Below, piece by piece: positions 15,781 to 22,216 of a stretch of DNA of 23,739 nucleotides. Every line of letters begins with the position of its first letter. The first letter of the stretch is position 1. The DNA comes from a virus. Position numbers and translations under genes: made by a program. Below the pieces are notes generated by a model. The model searched no databases. It worked only from the letters and a program-made list of their open reading frames with translations, and was not told where the DNA came from. The stretch spans positions 1 through 23,739 of IMG/VR virus record IMGVR_UViG_3300032282_002747; one strand, 5' to 3'.

Positions 15781-16625
15781 TCAACATTCATACGCCACAT
15801 CAAGCGTTCCTGTCCATCGTCGAGCTCACATGCAGTTCGACGATGCACAAACGGAAAGTTGTCGTATATAACTAAATCTGTTTCGTCCCAATGATGTTCA
15901 TATGTACAATCAGGCTGCTTTGACATCTCTTCTAGCATCTCAGCAACAATACCTGTGCCTCGCGGCTGACCGCCTACTTTGGTATCTACGATCCATCCTT
16001 CATTTTGTGTTTCATCTACGTAGTAGTTGACACGCGGACAATACTCGTCTGTGATTGGATGCTTGGTCATGCTAGGAAATTCTTGTAGATCTTTTCCAGG
16101 CTCATACCAGCTTTGTTGGACGATGCGAGTCATTCCCCAACGACGTTTAAGATCGTCGTTGACACCCTTAAATGCCTTAGGGGTATTCATCCAGATAGTA
16201 AAACCAGCTTCGGGATTGGGGCAGGTACGCATGTAGATCGCTCTGTGCGGGAAAGCATAGCTAACAGCATTGGGAATATCTGCATGCCATGGCATTTCTC
16301 TGTCACCTAGTCTTGCACTGATCTTGTTGCTGATAGCACTGATATATTCGGTACGACCATCTGGCATGATTATAGGAATAGACTTTTCTTTGCTGTAGGA
16401 ATATCTATCTTCCTTCCACGGAATACCAAAGCGTCTTGATACTCTCCAGAACTGGAACGGATCAAGTTTGATTTTCTTGAACACAAGTATCTTGCGTTCA
16501 TACAACATCTTGGCCAGGCTACCAGGTACGATATTTTCTAACCAATCGTGTGGACCTTCAAATATAGAACCCCAGTCATCAAATATATCAGATGCTCTAG
16601 TTCTAGGATCAACTTTATCAGACAT
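15717..16625 (-). CDS. TauD/TfdA-type 2OG-Fe(II) dioxygenase
   Basis: The protein has 302 residues, matching the usual TauD length of about 280-300. The iron ligands are visible as His114-Ala-Asp116 in MPWHADIPN and His261 in NFPFVHRRT. Arg274 and Arg278 in ERLMWRMNVD fit the 2-oxoglutarate-binding region. The segment VIYDNFPFVHRRTA aligns by pattern with the DNRATQH region of taurine dioxygenase. The family hydroxylates small molecules next to a carboxylate or sulfonate; many members act in natural-product pathways. The ATG overlaps the upstream oxygenase gene by eight bases and has GGAGGA nine bases before it. It is the last gene of the minus-strand cassette. Confidence 0.82.
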   Translation of the reverse strand: MSDKVDPRTRASDIFDDWGSIFEGPHDWLENIVPGSLAKMLYERKILVFKKIKLDPFQFWRVSRRFGIPWKEDRYSYSKEKSIPIIMPDGRTEYISAISNKISARLGDREMPWHADIPNAVSYAFPHRAIYMRTCPNPEAGFTIWMNTPKAFKGVNDDLKRRWGMTRIVQQSWYEPGKDLQEFPSMTKHPITDEYCPRVNYYVDETQNEGWIVDTKVGGQPRGTGIVAEMLEEMSKQPDCTYEHHWDETDLVIYDNFPFVHRRTACELDDGQERLMWRMNVDHDPNARKLFEAVKIPVVSSR

Positions 16626-17364
16626 TATAAAAGTCCTCCAGACCTGTTTTCTTCAAGAACGCCGGCGAAAATACACCGTCGACTCTCATGCTCCAGCCAG
16701 TGTATTGGCATGGATCGCTACCATGCCAATTGGCATTGTCAAACAGCGCAACACGGCTGGTGACATTGTGTTGCACTTTTTCATCATCGTCCCATACCCA
16801 AAAATTCTTACGTCCGTCTAGGCTCAACCAAATGAATTGATCTTTACGGCTTACACCGTCTGGATAATCACGATGCCTAATGCTTGATACACCGGGCTCG
16901 TTTACAAAGAACACAACACGCCCATATTCACTGAATATGTTCTGTTCTTCTAACCAGACTTTCAAGAAGTTGAAAAATTTGAAAGCAGGAGTGTCAACAC
17001 AATGCGCTGCCTTGTGCTTGTTAAAATAATCTCCGCCGCGTACTGTGCGTAGATGTATTGCTTCGTTTAGCGCAACCACGTCGTACATGTATTTGCAGAA
17101 CAACTGTATCTTGGGAGCAGACCCCAGTAGCTTTAGCATATTACGATGCTCATAATTTTCATCGTCGATAAGCTTCTTTGCAAAGTCACCAAGTTCAACT
17201 AATGATTGATCATACAGATTATCTTGTGCTCCTACTATACTTGGATATCTAAAAGGATGACTAGCGGCTAATGCAGCCGCTATTTTATGCTTTTGCAAAG
17301 CCAATGATTGTATATCAATATGAGGTTCTAGATCAAACCAAGGCTGTCCTTTGATGTTGTGCAT
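16618..17364 (-). CDS. 2OG-Fe(II) oxygenase / cupin-like, 248 aa
   Basis: In this 248-residue protein the C-terminal half has a jelly-roll pattern: His164-Arg-Asp166 in SIRHRDYPDG, then QFIWLSLDG and NFWVWDDD strands. The distal His214 in DNANWHGSDP and Arg227 in WSMRVDG complete an H-x-D...H...R facial triad plus 2-oxoglutarate arginine. The N-terminal 150 residues are mostly helical, with HLRTVRGGDYF near 104-114. The exact subfamily is uncertain: it may be closer to the JmjC/cupin group or to the Asp/Asn hydroxylases. It starts one base after the acyl carrier protein stop codon, so the two are very probably co-translated. Confidence 0.72.
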   Translation of the reverse strand: MHNIKGQPWFDLEPHIDIQSLALQKHKIAAALAASHPFRYPSIVGAQDNLYDQSLVELGDFAKKLIDDENYEHRNMLKLLGSAPKIQLFCKYMYDVVALNEAIHLRTVRGGDYFNKHKAAHCVDTPAFKFFNFLKVWLEEQNIFSEYGRVVFFVNEPGVSSIRHRDYPDGVSRKDQFIWLSLDGRKNFWVWDDDEKVQHNVTSRVALFDNANWHGSDPCQYTGWSMRVDGVFSPAFLKKTGLEDFYNV

Positions 17365-17365
17365 G

Positions 17366-17608
17366 TCAGTCTTTCTTTATTAACCTATCAATTGCATTGG
17401 CTAACTGTTCAACTGTCTTGACAACTTCGAGGCCGTCATCAGATAGTTCAACGCCAAACTCTTCTTCAACTGCCATGACCATTTCAATTGAATCAAGGCT
17501 ATCGAGTCCTAGGTCTTCGACGAAGTTTGAATTAGGCCAAACATCTTTGACATCAATCTTGCAGTATTTTGCAACAACTGCTTGTATTCTTTCTAGTGTA
17601 TCGTTCAT
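17366..17608 (-). CDS. acpP-like: Acyl carrier protein (ACP)
   Basis: This 80-residue carrier protein starts at the ATG of an ATGA overlap with the upstream oxygenase; an in-frame codon at 17620 would add only four residues. The 4'-phosphopantetheine attachment site is the motif LGLDSLDSIE, with Ser37 as the modified residue, followed by EMVMAVEEEFGVEL on helix II/III. Length, acidic composition and pattern are those of type II fatty-acid-synthase ACPs (about 77-85 residues). A host phosphopantetheinyl transferase would have to activate it; no such gene is seen here. It lies between two 2OG oxygenases in a five-gene operon, which suggests that it presents an acyl or aminoacyl thioester to them. 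Alternatively it could replace host AcpP. Confidence 0.93.
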   Translation of the reverse strand: MNDTLERIQAVVAKYCKIDVKDVWPNSNFVEDLGLDSLDSIEMVMAVEEEFGVELSDDGLEVVKTVEQLANAIDRLIKKD

Positions 17609-18180
17609 AGTGCGTCCCATATTACGTGTATCCTATCTGTTTTGCCTCGGTTCCAAAATGAGTGCGGCAAGCCATTCTCTAACCACCACACAGTTCCTAC
17701 AGGCATGAAGCATTCTTCTCCGTCAACTTCGCAGGCAGCATCGGGATTGGTATGCAATACCAAATGATAACGTCCGTACTTGCTGAAGTAGTCGCCTTCA
17801 TCAGTATGACGTGCTACTTCGCATTCGGCTAGTAGTTTACTAAGGAATATACGACCAACATCTTTACATCCAAGATGTTTTGATATACCCATGACACGAT
17901 CGTATATTGCACTGAGTGCTTTCATGTTCAATAGCATTTTATTATCAAACACTTCTAAGATATCATTTGCTTTGCGTGTGTCGTATCCTGCAGGTGCCAT
18001 GATATAACGTAGATGTATATTTTCAGTATGACGTAATGCAGCCGTCATACGTTGTCTACTTTGATTTTGCACCCAGGCTATCTTTACTTGATCGCTATCA
18101 CCGACTAACCATTCAGTTGCCAACGGCATAGTTTGGTCAGTCATCAAGAGCTTGAAATTTTTATAAGTTGTTTCGCTCAT
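17605..18180 (-). CDS. Asp/Asn-hydroxylase-type 2OG-Fe(II) oxygenase
   Basis: This is a 191-residue protein. The iron site His125-Thr-Asp127 lies in EVARHTDEGDYF, followed by KYGRYHLVLHTNP (134-146), then the distal His172 in NGLPHSFWNRG and Arg183 in TDRIHVIWD. The order matches the aspartyl/asparaginyl beta-hydroxylase family, as in the gene at 10455. The shared segments R-x-H-x-V-x-H-T-N-P and PHxxxN suggest the two are distant paralogues, although they now stand on opposite strands about 7 kb apart. The start overlaps the upstream stop by one base (TGATG) with AAGGAA before it. The stop overlaps the ACP start (ATGA), so ACP translation is probably coupled to this enzyme. Confidence 0.8.
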   Translation of the reverse strand: MSETTYKNFKLLMTDQTMPLATEWLVGDSDQVKIAWVQNQSRQRMTAALRHTENIHLRYIMAPAGYDTRKANDILEVFDNKMLLNMKALSAIYDRVMGISKHLGCKDVGRIFLSKLLAECEVARHTDEGDYFSKYGRYHLVLHTNPDAACEVDGEECFMPVGTVWWLENGLPHSFWNRGKTDRIHVIWDAL

Positions 18181-18605
18181 CAGCTGTTTCCTTTTATCAA
18201 TTCCGGATGATACATTTCAATTAGGCTTTCAAGTTCTCCGGCAAACATTCCTGCTGGGTCTTTGCTAATTTCAATTTCAAATATATGATCGTACATTGTG
18301 AGGTTTAACTCTTTTGACAAAGAATCAACAGCTTCTTTTTCGGCCTTGAATCTATCTGTATTTTTTAGATATGCTAACTTCAGCATATCTGCAGATGTCC
18401 AACAGCGCCATTGATAGCATGCAGAATCTGTTTCTGTTTCCCAATGTCCTAGATAACCTGTAGAAATGGCGCAACCCCAGGTTAGGCTAGAGTAGCTAAG
18501 TATCCATGTACGAATTGATGATGTTGTGTTCCCAAACCATACATCAGTTTTGGAGTCGTTGATGGAAGGAAATTTTCCATTCCATTTACGTAATAGCATC
18601 ATCAT
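18180..18605 (-). CDS. Unknown 141-aa Trp-rich protein, first gene of the ACP cassette
   Basis: No family is recognised. The protein has 141 residues and seven tryptophans among the first 69 (positions 8, 23, 34, 43, 55, 66 and 69), several next to Gly, Ser or Thr. The C-terminal half is helical and acidic. No transmembrane helix or known active-site motif is visible. The start codon could be any of three consecutive ATGs; the first has GAGG eight bases upstream. A late-promoter-like motif at 18628-18635 sits just before it. As the first gene of an operon with two further oxygenases and an ACP, it may be a partner or substrate-binding protein of the pathway, but only by position. Confidence 0.58.
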   Translation of the reverse strand: MMMLLRKWNGKFPSINDSKTDVWFGNTTSSIRTWILSYSSLTWGCAISTGYLGHWETETDSACYQWRCWTSADMLKLAYLKNTDRFKAEKEAVDSLSKELNLTMYDHIFEIEISKDPAGMFAGELESLIEMYHPELIKGNS

Positions 18606-18627
18606 TTGCTGTACCTCATTATACTAG

Positions 18628-18635
18628 TATTTATC
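18628..18635 (-). promoter_or_regulatory. T4-type late promoter motif, minus strand
   Basis: On the minus strand the bases read GATAAATA, one difference from TATAAATA. The motif lies in the 46-base divergent gap between the genes starting at 18605 (-) and 18652 (+). The expected RNA start, near 18622, leaves a leader that includes the GAGG before the ATG at 18605. No equally good motif is seen for the plus-strand gene. Confidence 0.5.
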
Positions 18636-18651
18636 GTAGGAGTTGCGACGT

Positions 18652-19113
18652 ATGGAATTGATCGAGATCATTGAATATCCGTTAGTTTTTTTAGTATGGA
18701 CATTTTGTTTATACTGGATACATCGTGTTGGTCATCGCATTCCTTTTGTTAACAAGTTTCACCAGGATCATCATTTATACATCAATCGCAAGGGCGGAAC
18801 CACATGGCATTGGAATAATTTGTTACTTTATAATGATACATGGAAAAGCACTATAGATTTATGGATCACAGAAGTTATTCCAACACTTATATTTTCAGCA
18901 GTGACCGGACATTGGTGGGTTATCATCTTCTATTATTTTTGGGCAGCATTACTACAAGAAGTAATTGAACATAATCCTAAATTTGATTGGTATCCGTTTA
19001 TTACAAGCGGTAAGTGGCATCTGGTGCATCATCGCCATCAACGCAAAAACTATGGACTGTTTATTCCTCTATGGGATAAGCTCTTTAACACATACAAACA
19101 TCATAATGGTTGA
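18652..19113 (+). CDS. Membrane fatty-acid hydroxylase / sterol desaturase superfamily
   Basis: The protein has 153 residues. The histidine clusters of the family are present: HRVGH (24-28), HQDHH (37-41), EH at 106-107 and HLVHHRH (123-129), followed by the closing pattern GLFIPLWDKLFNT. Hydrophobic segments are near residues 9-23, 70-87 and 88-105. These enzymes use a di-iron centre in the membrane to hydroxylate fatty acyl, sphingoid, sterol or carotenoid substrates. It is short for the family (usually over 200 residues) but has all the His boxes. The start is the ATG at 18652, nine bases after AGGAG; a TTG at 18643 abuts that site and is unlikely. The carotenoid-hydroxylase subgroup is an alternative. 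Confidence 0.82.
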   Translation: MELIEIIEYPLVFLVWTFCLYWIHRVGHRIPFVNKFHQDHHLYINRKGGTTWHWNNLLLYNDTWKSTIDLWITEVIPTLIFSAVTGHWWVIIFYYFWAALLQEVIEHNPKFDWYPFITSGKWHLVHHRHQRKNYGLFIPLWDKLFNTYKHHNG

Positions 19114-19115
19114 AC

Positions 19116-19937
19116 ATGAGACATCTTATACCTAACGCTTTCACAAATACACGAGCTAACGATAACATCGCTATAGATATGAAGTGGCAACGTCCTATCA
19201 TATTTGTAGAAGCACCTGGAACAACATCATACGACATATTTTTATATTGGCATCGACGTTCAATGCGTGATCCAAACTATGCTGGATTTATGGATCTCTT
19301 GCTAAATGTCAGGGGAGTCAATGACATTGGATGGACTGGAGAATATACCAGCCCCACAGATGTAGTTACATACGAAGAACCATATCTAGTTGAAGGTGAT
19401 GTATCAGTTAAAACAAGAATTGGTACTATTAAAGAAGCATTTGAAAAACGTGTTGATTTTGCCAACACACTTTTTATCAATGCACGTTCAACATATATAC
19501 GATATTACACTGAACCAGTTCATCCAGACTTACAAGAGAAACAAAACATGGTAGAAGATCAATTCTTTAGAGCAGCTAGACTAGTATTCATTGAAAAGAG
19601 CTTTGATCCTATATTCCAACTAGTACGTATGTCCAGGCAGGCTCTCCCGGATGATGCTGAGTTTGAGATTACACAACTACAGCTTGACTGGTATGTTGCA
19701 TCTACAATGCGATATCGTATGCTTAAAGAAAAGTGGAGAAAGAAATCTGCTATACTAGGTGTTGAATGGTATCAAAAAGGAAAGATGGAACTTAGTTGGC
19801 CGGATAAGGTTACCGCACAGTTAAACATGCCAGTTGATCAGTGGTGTCGTGCATCTTCTTTTCCTAAGAGGACATACAAGTCCCCAACTAACTTCAAAGA
19901 AGCAGATGCTTATCTTAAAGAGAAGCTGGCAAGCTAA
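19116..19937 (+). CDS. Unknown 273-aa protein
   Basis: No family is recognised. The ATG at 19116 is three bases after the upstream stop; a TTG at 19110 is an alternative start. The N-terminal RPIIFVEAPGTTSYDIF (about residues 26-42) looks like a strand followed by a Gly/Ser/Thr loop. That raised the thought of a sulfotransferase-like PAPS loop, but the rest of that signature is missing. The middle (105-165) is helical with an ARSTYIRYYTEPVHP segment. The C-terminal part is basic and Trp-rich (KEKWRKKSAILGVEWYQKG). No membrane segment. It follows the fatty-acid hydroxylase closely, so the two are probably co-transcribed. It overlaps the convergent oxygenase gene by 23 bases. Confidence 0.55.
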   Translation: MRHLIPNAFTNTRANDNIAIDMKWQRPIIFVEAPGTTSYDIFLYWHRRSMRDPNYAGFMDLLLNVRGVNDIGWTGEYTSPTDVVTYEEPYLVEGDVSVKTRIGTIKEAFEKRVDFANTLFINARSTYIRYYTEPVHPDLQEKQNMVEDQFFRAARLVFIEKSFDPIFQLVRMSRQALPDDAEFEITQLQLDWYVASTMRYRMLKEKWRKKSAILGVEWYQKGKMELSWPDKVTAQLNMPVDQWCRASSFPKRTYKSPTNFKEADAYLKEKLAS

Positions 19938-20517
19938 AAACTTTTGCGGCTTCTGGTAACGACATTATTGGTGAAAATCTTAAACTGAAAATAAGTCTAG
20001 TGGTGTTATTGTTGTTGATGACAGAATGCCATTCGCTTGTGCTAACAAGCATCGGACGGTCTAAACAAACAGTAGCGACAGTATCAAGGTCTTCCATATC
20101 TGCCATTGGAACACGTACATTACCGTAAGGACTATGCTTCTCTCCTTCGAGCCTGGTAATTTTTCCAGGCTTGACTTTATACCAAGACATATAGCTACCA
20201 ACATCGCATGTTAGCGGAATATTTAATGCCCATGGATGAGAAATGAATCCATTCTTGATTACTTCTGGATCACTGCTAGGATCTTTGTGTGGATTCATAC
20301 AACTGTTTGGTCCAGTTACTCCAAAGAATGCAGAAGCTGGTTTCAATCCTCTACCGACTATCCAAGGTTCGTTGTTAAATACTGACAGATCACTACGTTC
20401 GACACTGACAGTATTTTTTTGTGGCTTCTTAAGATGTTCGGCTTGATACTTGTCTTTCCATAGACTGAATATCTTATTAAGATCGATATCAAGATGTGCA
20501 ACAGGAAAATTATACAT
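19915..20517 (-). CDS. 2OG-Fe(II) oxygenase (Asp/Asn hydroxylase-like), 200 aa
   Basis: This 200-residue protein shows a beta-helix iron site as His77-Lys-Asp79 in MNPHKDPSSDP. Then come ALNIPLTCD and MSWYKVKPG strands, the distal His164 in STSEWHSVINNN and Arg174 in TTRLIFSLRF. From memory this arrangement is frequent among marine phage 2OG oxygenases of unknown substrate. The N-terminal part (1-60) is helical and charged. A late-promoter-like motif lies six bases before the ATG with no ribosome-binding site between, so the mRNA may be leaderless. The gene stands alone on its strand between two plus-strand genes. Confidence 0.72.
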   Translation of the reverse strand: MYNFPVAHLDIDLNKIFSLWKDKYQAEHLKKPQKNTVSVERSDLSVFNNEPWIVGRGLKPASAFFGVTGPNSCMNPHKDPSSDPEVIKNGFISHPWALNIPLTCDVGSYMSWYKVKPGKITRLEGEKHSPYGNVRVPMADMEDLDTVATVCLDRPMLVSTSEWHSVINNNNTTRLIFSLRFSPIMSLPEAAKVFSLPASL

Positions 20518-20522
20518 AGTGT

Positions 20523-20530
20523 TATTTAAC
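20523..20530 (-). promoter_or_regulatory. T4-type late promoter motif, minus strand, leaderless spacing
   Basis: On the minus strand the bases read GTTAAATA. The last A is at 20523, and six bases further is 20517, the A of the start codon. The gap ACACT holds no ribosome-binding site. The same spacing occurs at 10998-11011. Confidence 0.42.
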
Positions 20531-20556
20531 CGTGATTGTAAACTACAGGAGCATGC

Positions 20557-20835
20557 ATGTATCTAGTTAAGAAAACATTTCGTAAGAACAAAGACGCACA
20601 GTTTTTTGAAGATGGCGCATTTGAAGCATATCAACAAAAAATGTATCGTACAAAATGGTCATACGAACATAAGATAGTAGACTCTGATACACTAAGACAT
20701 ATCCATGTTTGGCCAAATGAAGACATATATCAAAGATGGGCAAACGATCCAACTGTGCTAGTGTTTGTATCAAATCTTGACAAGTACAACAAGGAAAATT
20801 CTATTTCCTGCAACGAAATACACGCTAAGGTTTAA
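20557..20835 (+). CDS. Small 92-aa protein, possible dimeric alpha/beta-barrel fold
   Basis: This is a 92-residue protein with AGGAG at 20547-20551, five bases before the ATG; an ATG at 20553 is out of frame. The sequence HIHVWPNEDIYQRWANDPTV (about residues 48-67) resembles the pattern near the C-terminal helix of antibiotic-biosynthesis-monooxygenase (ABM) and related dimeric ferredoxin-like proteins, where W-x-s-x-e-x-y-x-x-W-x-x-d-p is common. This is weak evidence and there is no catalytic residue to point to. It is divergent from the oxygenase at 20517 and overlaps the convergent thioesterase gene by 11 bases. If the fold is right it could act on an aromatic or polyketide-like intermediate; otherwise unknown. 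Confidence 0.55.
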   Translation: MYLVKKTFRKNKDAQFFEDGAFEAYQQKMYRTKWSYEHKIVDSDTLRHIHVWPNEDIYQRWANDPTVLVFVSNLDKYNKENSISCNEIHAKV

Positions 20836-21346
20836 TACGCCTATTGGGATTAACAAACGTACCATGCGCCTTGGCAGCGACTGTACCCATGGTACCCCAC
20901 CTGGCAAGATCCTGCTGATACACCATTGCCTCTAACTGTATCAATTGTCTTGAACCGGCAGCTAGTGTGACATGACACATCAACCATCTATTGGCACGTA
21001 CAGGATGGAGGAATTGTGTGCTCAGTTGTATAGTATGCGCAAACTTACCTTCAGTCATGTTATAACAGAACGCACCCATACAATGATCCAAGAATGTCAT
21101 TGTGGCACCACCATGTAGAACCTTGGCAGCATTCAAGTGCCTGGGTTCTACATACCACGCAAAGCTAGCCTCCATGTCGTTGTCCCATCGGAACCATACA
21201 TCCATTGTATGAGAGATGTAGTCGTTCCAGTCTTTACGACGTTGGCTGTATCCTTGTTGATTAAGGACTTCCGAGCACAAACTTAGTACGGAACTCGTAG
21301 AGTTCTCGTTGGCTAATTCCGTGCTGTGATCTGATGGCTTTGTCAT
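20825..21346 (-). CDS. PaaI-type hotdog thioesterase
   Basis: The protein has 173 residues. The hotdog domain spans about 45-165: HLNAAKVLHGGATMTFLDHC (70-89) is the PaaI/YbgC-type signature, with the HGG loop at 78-80 and Asp87 on the long helix, and HTIQLSTQFLHPVRAN (104-119) is the next strand pair. These enzymes hydrolyse acyl-CoA or acyl-ACP thioesters. The first 40 residues are Ser/Asn-rich and not part of the fold. The ATG at 21346 has AGGA at the right distance (seven bases), although it gives an 86-base overlap with thyX; a later non-ATG start is possible. Given the ACP in this window, release of an ACP-bound acyl group is an attractive role. It is last in the minus-strand block. Confidence 0.78.
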   Translation of the reverse strand: MTKPSDHSTELANENSTSSVLSLCSEVLNQQGYSQRRKDWNDYISHTMDVWFRWDNDMEASFAWYVEPRHLNAAKVLHGGATMTFLDHCMGAFCYNMTEGKFAHTIQLSTQFLHPVRANRWLMCHVTLAAGSRQLIQLEAMVYQQDLARWGTMGTVAAKAHGTFVNPNRRIKP

Positions 21347-22151
21347 TTCTCATTCCTGATTCGTAATCCATCCACTTGTCCTTGTTGATAAAGGAACGTA
21401 GCATTTCAGCTTCTTGGCGGCTAAGATACATGCCATCCTGCTGATAGTCTTCCCATGCTTCACATGCGATAGGGAACAGCGGCTTGGCCAGCTCATACAT
21501 GGCATTGGCAAAGTCTTGTATCTCCTGCTGTGCGTGGCTATCTGCACGTAGACGAATCATGTGTAGGAAGTTCTTGAGATTGGCCTTCCAATAGATGATG
21601 GTATAATTGTTTAGTGGTAGCGTGATACGTGCAAGCTCTCTGCTGAGCTCATCGCTTAGTTGATCTTGATATACATCGTATGAGACCTTGTTCACATGTT
21701 CCATGCGAGCAAGTACACGTACCTTGGTACCAATGTCCATTTCGCCATCGCGGCCCTGTCGATTGGTCTGGCTCTGCGGTGCAAGATATTCTGCTTCAGG
21801 TACATAGAATTCATCACTCATTTCGCTGTAGCGTCCAGAGTATTCGTTAATGCTGGCAGTACGATGTCGCACCAGCTGACGCATGATAAAGATTGGCATC
21901 TTGATCATGAACTTGACTTCACACATTTCAAACGGTGTAGTATGTTGATGCCGCATTAGATAACGAATCAGATTGCGATCATCATTGATTGTTTTTGTGC
22001 CTTGCCCGTAGCTGATACGAGCGGCTTCGGCAATGTCTGCATCGCACCCCATATGGTCGACGAGTACAACGAATCCGTTGTCGTGTACCTTACGTGCATT
22101 GTCTCCTTGGACATCTTCCCAAGTTAACCATTTTGATTTTTCTTCTGCCAC
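21261..22151 (-). CDS. thyX: FAD-dependent thymidylate synthase ThyX
   Basis: This is a 296-residue protein. The ThyX signature RHRTASINEYSGRYSE lies at residues 95-110, and RLRADSHAQQEI supplies the later conserved R...HAQ segment. The enzyme makes dTMP from dUMP with methylene-tetrahydrofolate and FAD, feeding phage DNA synthesis. Marine T4-like phages often carry it. The start is GTG at 22151 with an AGGAG site five bases upstream; the next in-frame ATG is far inside the conserved region. The C-terminus, SQRELYEFRTKF, fits the end of other ThyX proteins, so the stop at 21261 is not an artefact. A 25-base AT-rich hairpin lies just upstream in the 65-base gap before the gene. Confidence 0.96.
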   Translation of the reverse strand: MAEEKSKWLTWEDVQGDNARKVHDNGFVVLVDHMGCDADIAEAARISYGQGTKTINDDRNLIRYLMRHQHTTPFEMCEVKFMIKMPIFIMRQLVRHRTASINEYSGRYSEMSDEFYVPEAEYLAPQSQTNRQGRDGEMDIGTKVRVLARMEHVNKVSYDVYQDQLSDELSRELARITLPLNNYTIIYWKANLKNFLHMIRLRADSHAQQEIQDFANAMYELAKPLFPIACEAWEDYQQDGMYLSRQEAEMLRSFINKDKWMDYESGMRNDKAIRSQHGISQRELYEFRTKFVLGSP

Positions 22152-22165
22152 GAGTTACTCCTAAT

Positions 22166-22190
22166 ATGATATCTTATTATAAGATATCAT
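22166..22190. promoter_or_regulatory. AT-rich perfect inverted repeat upstream of thyX
   Basis: ATGATATCTTA and TAAGATATCAT form an 11-base perfect inverted repeat around a three-base centre (TTA). It sits between the stop of the 100-aa gene and the thyX ribosome-binding site. There is no GC-rich stem or T-tract, so an ordinary terminator is unlikely. An operator for a dimeric protein, an RNA processing site or an mRNA-stabilising hairpin are the options. Confidence 0.75.
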
Positions 22191-22216
22191 GTGTATATAC
22201 GCAAGAAATTTCTTGC

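Noticed and set aside
19116-19937. Sulfotransferase assignment
   Set aside because: Only the N-terminal loop is vaguely similar; the second PAPS-binding segment is not found, so no function was assigned.
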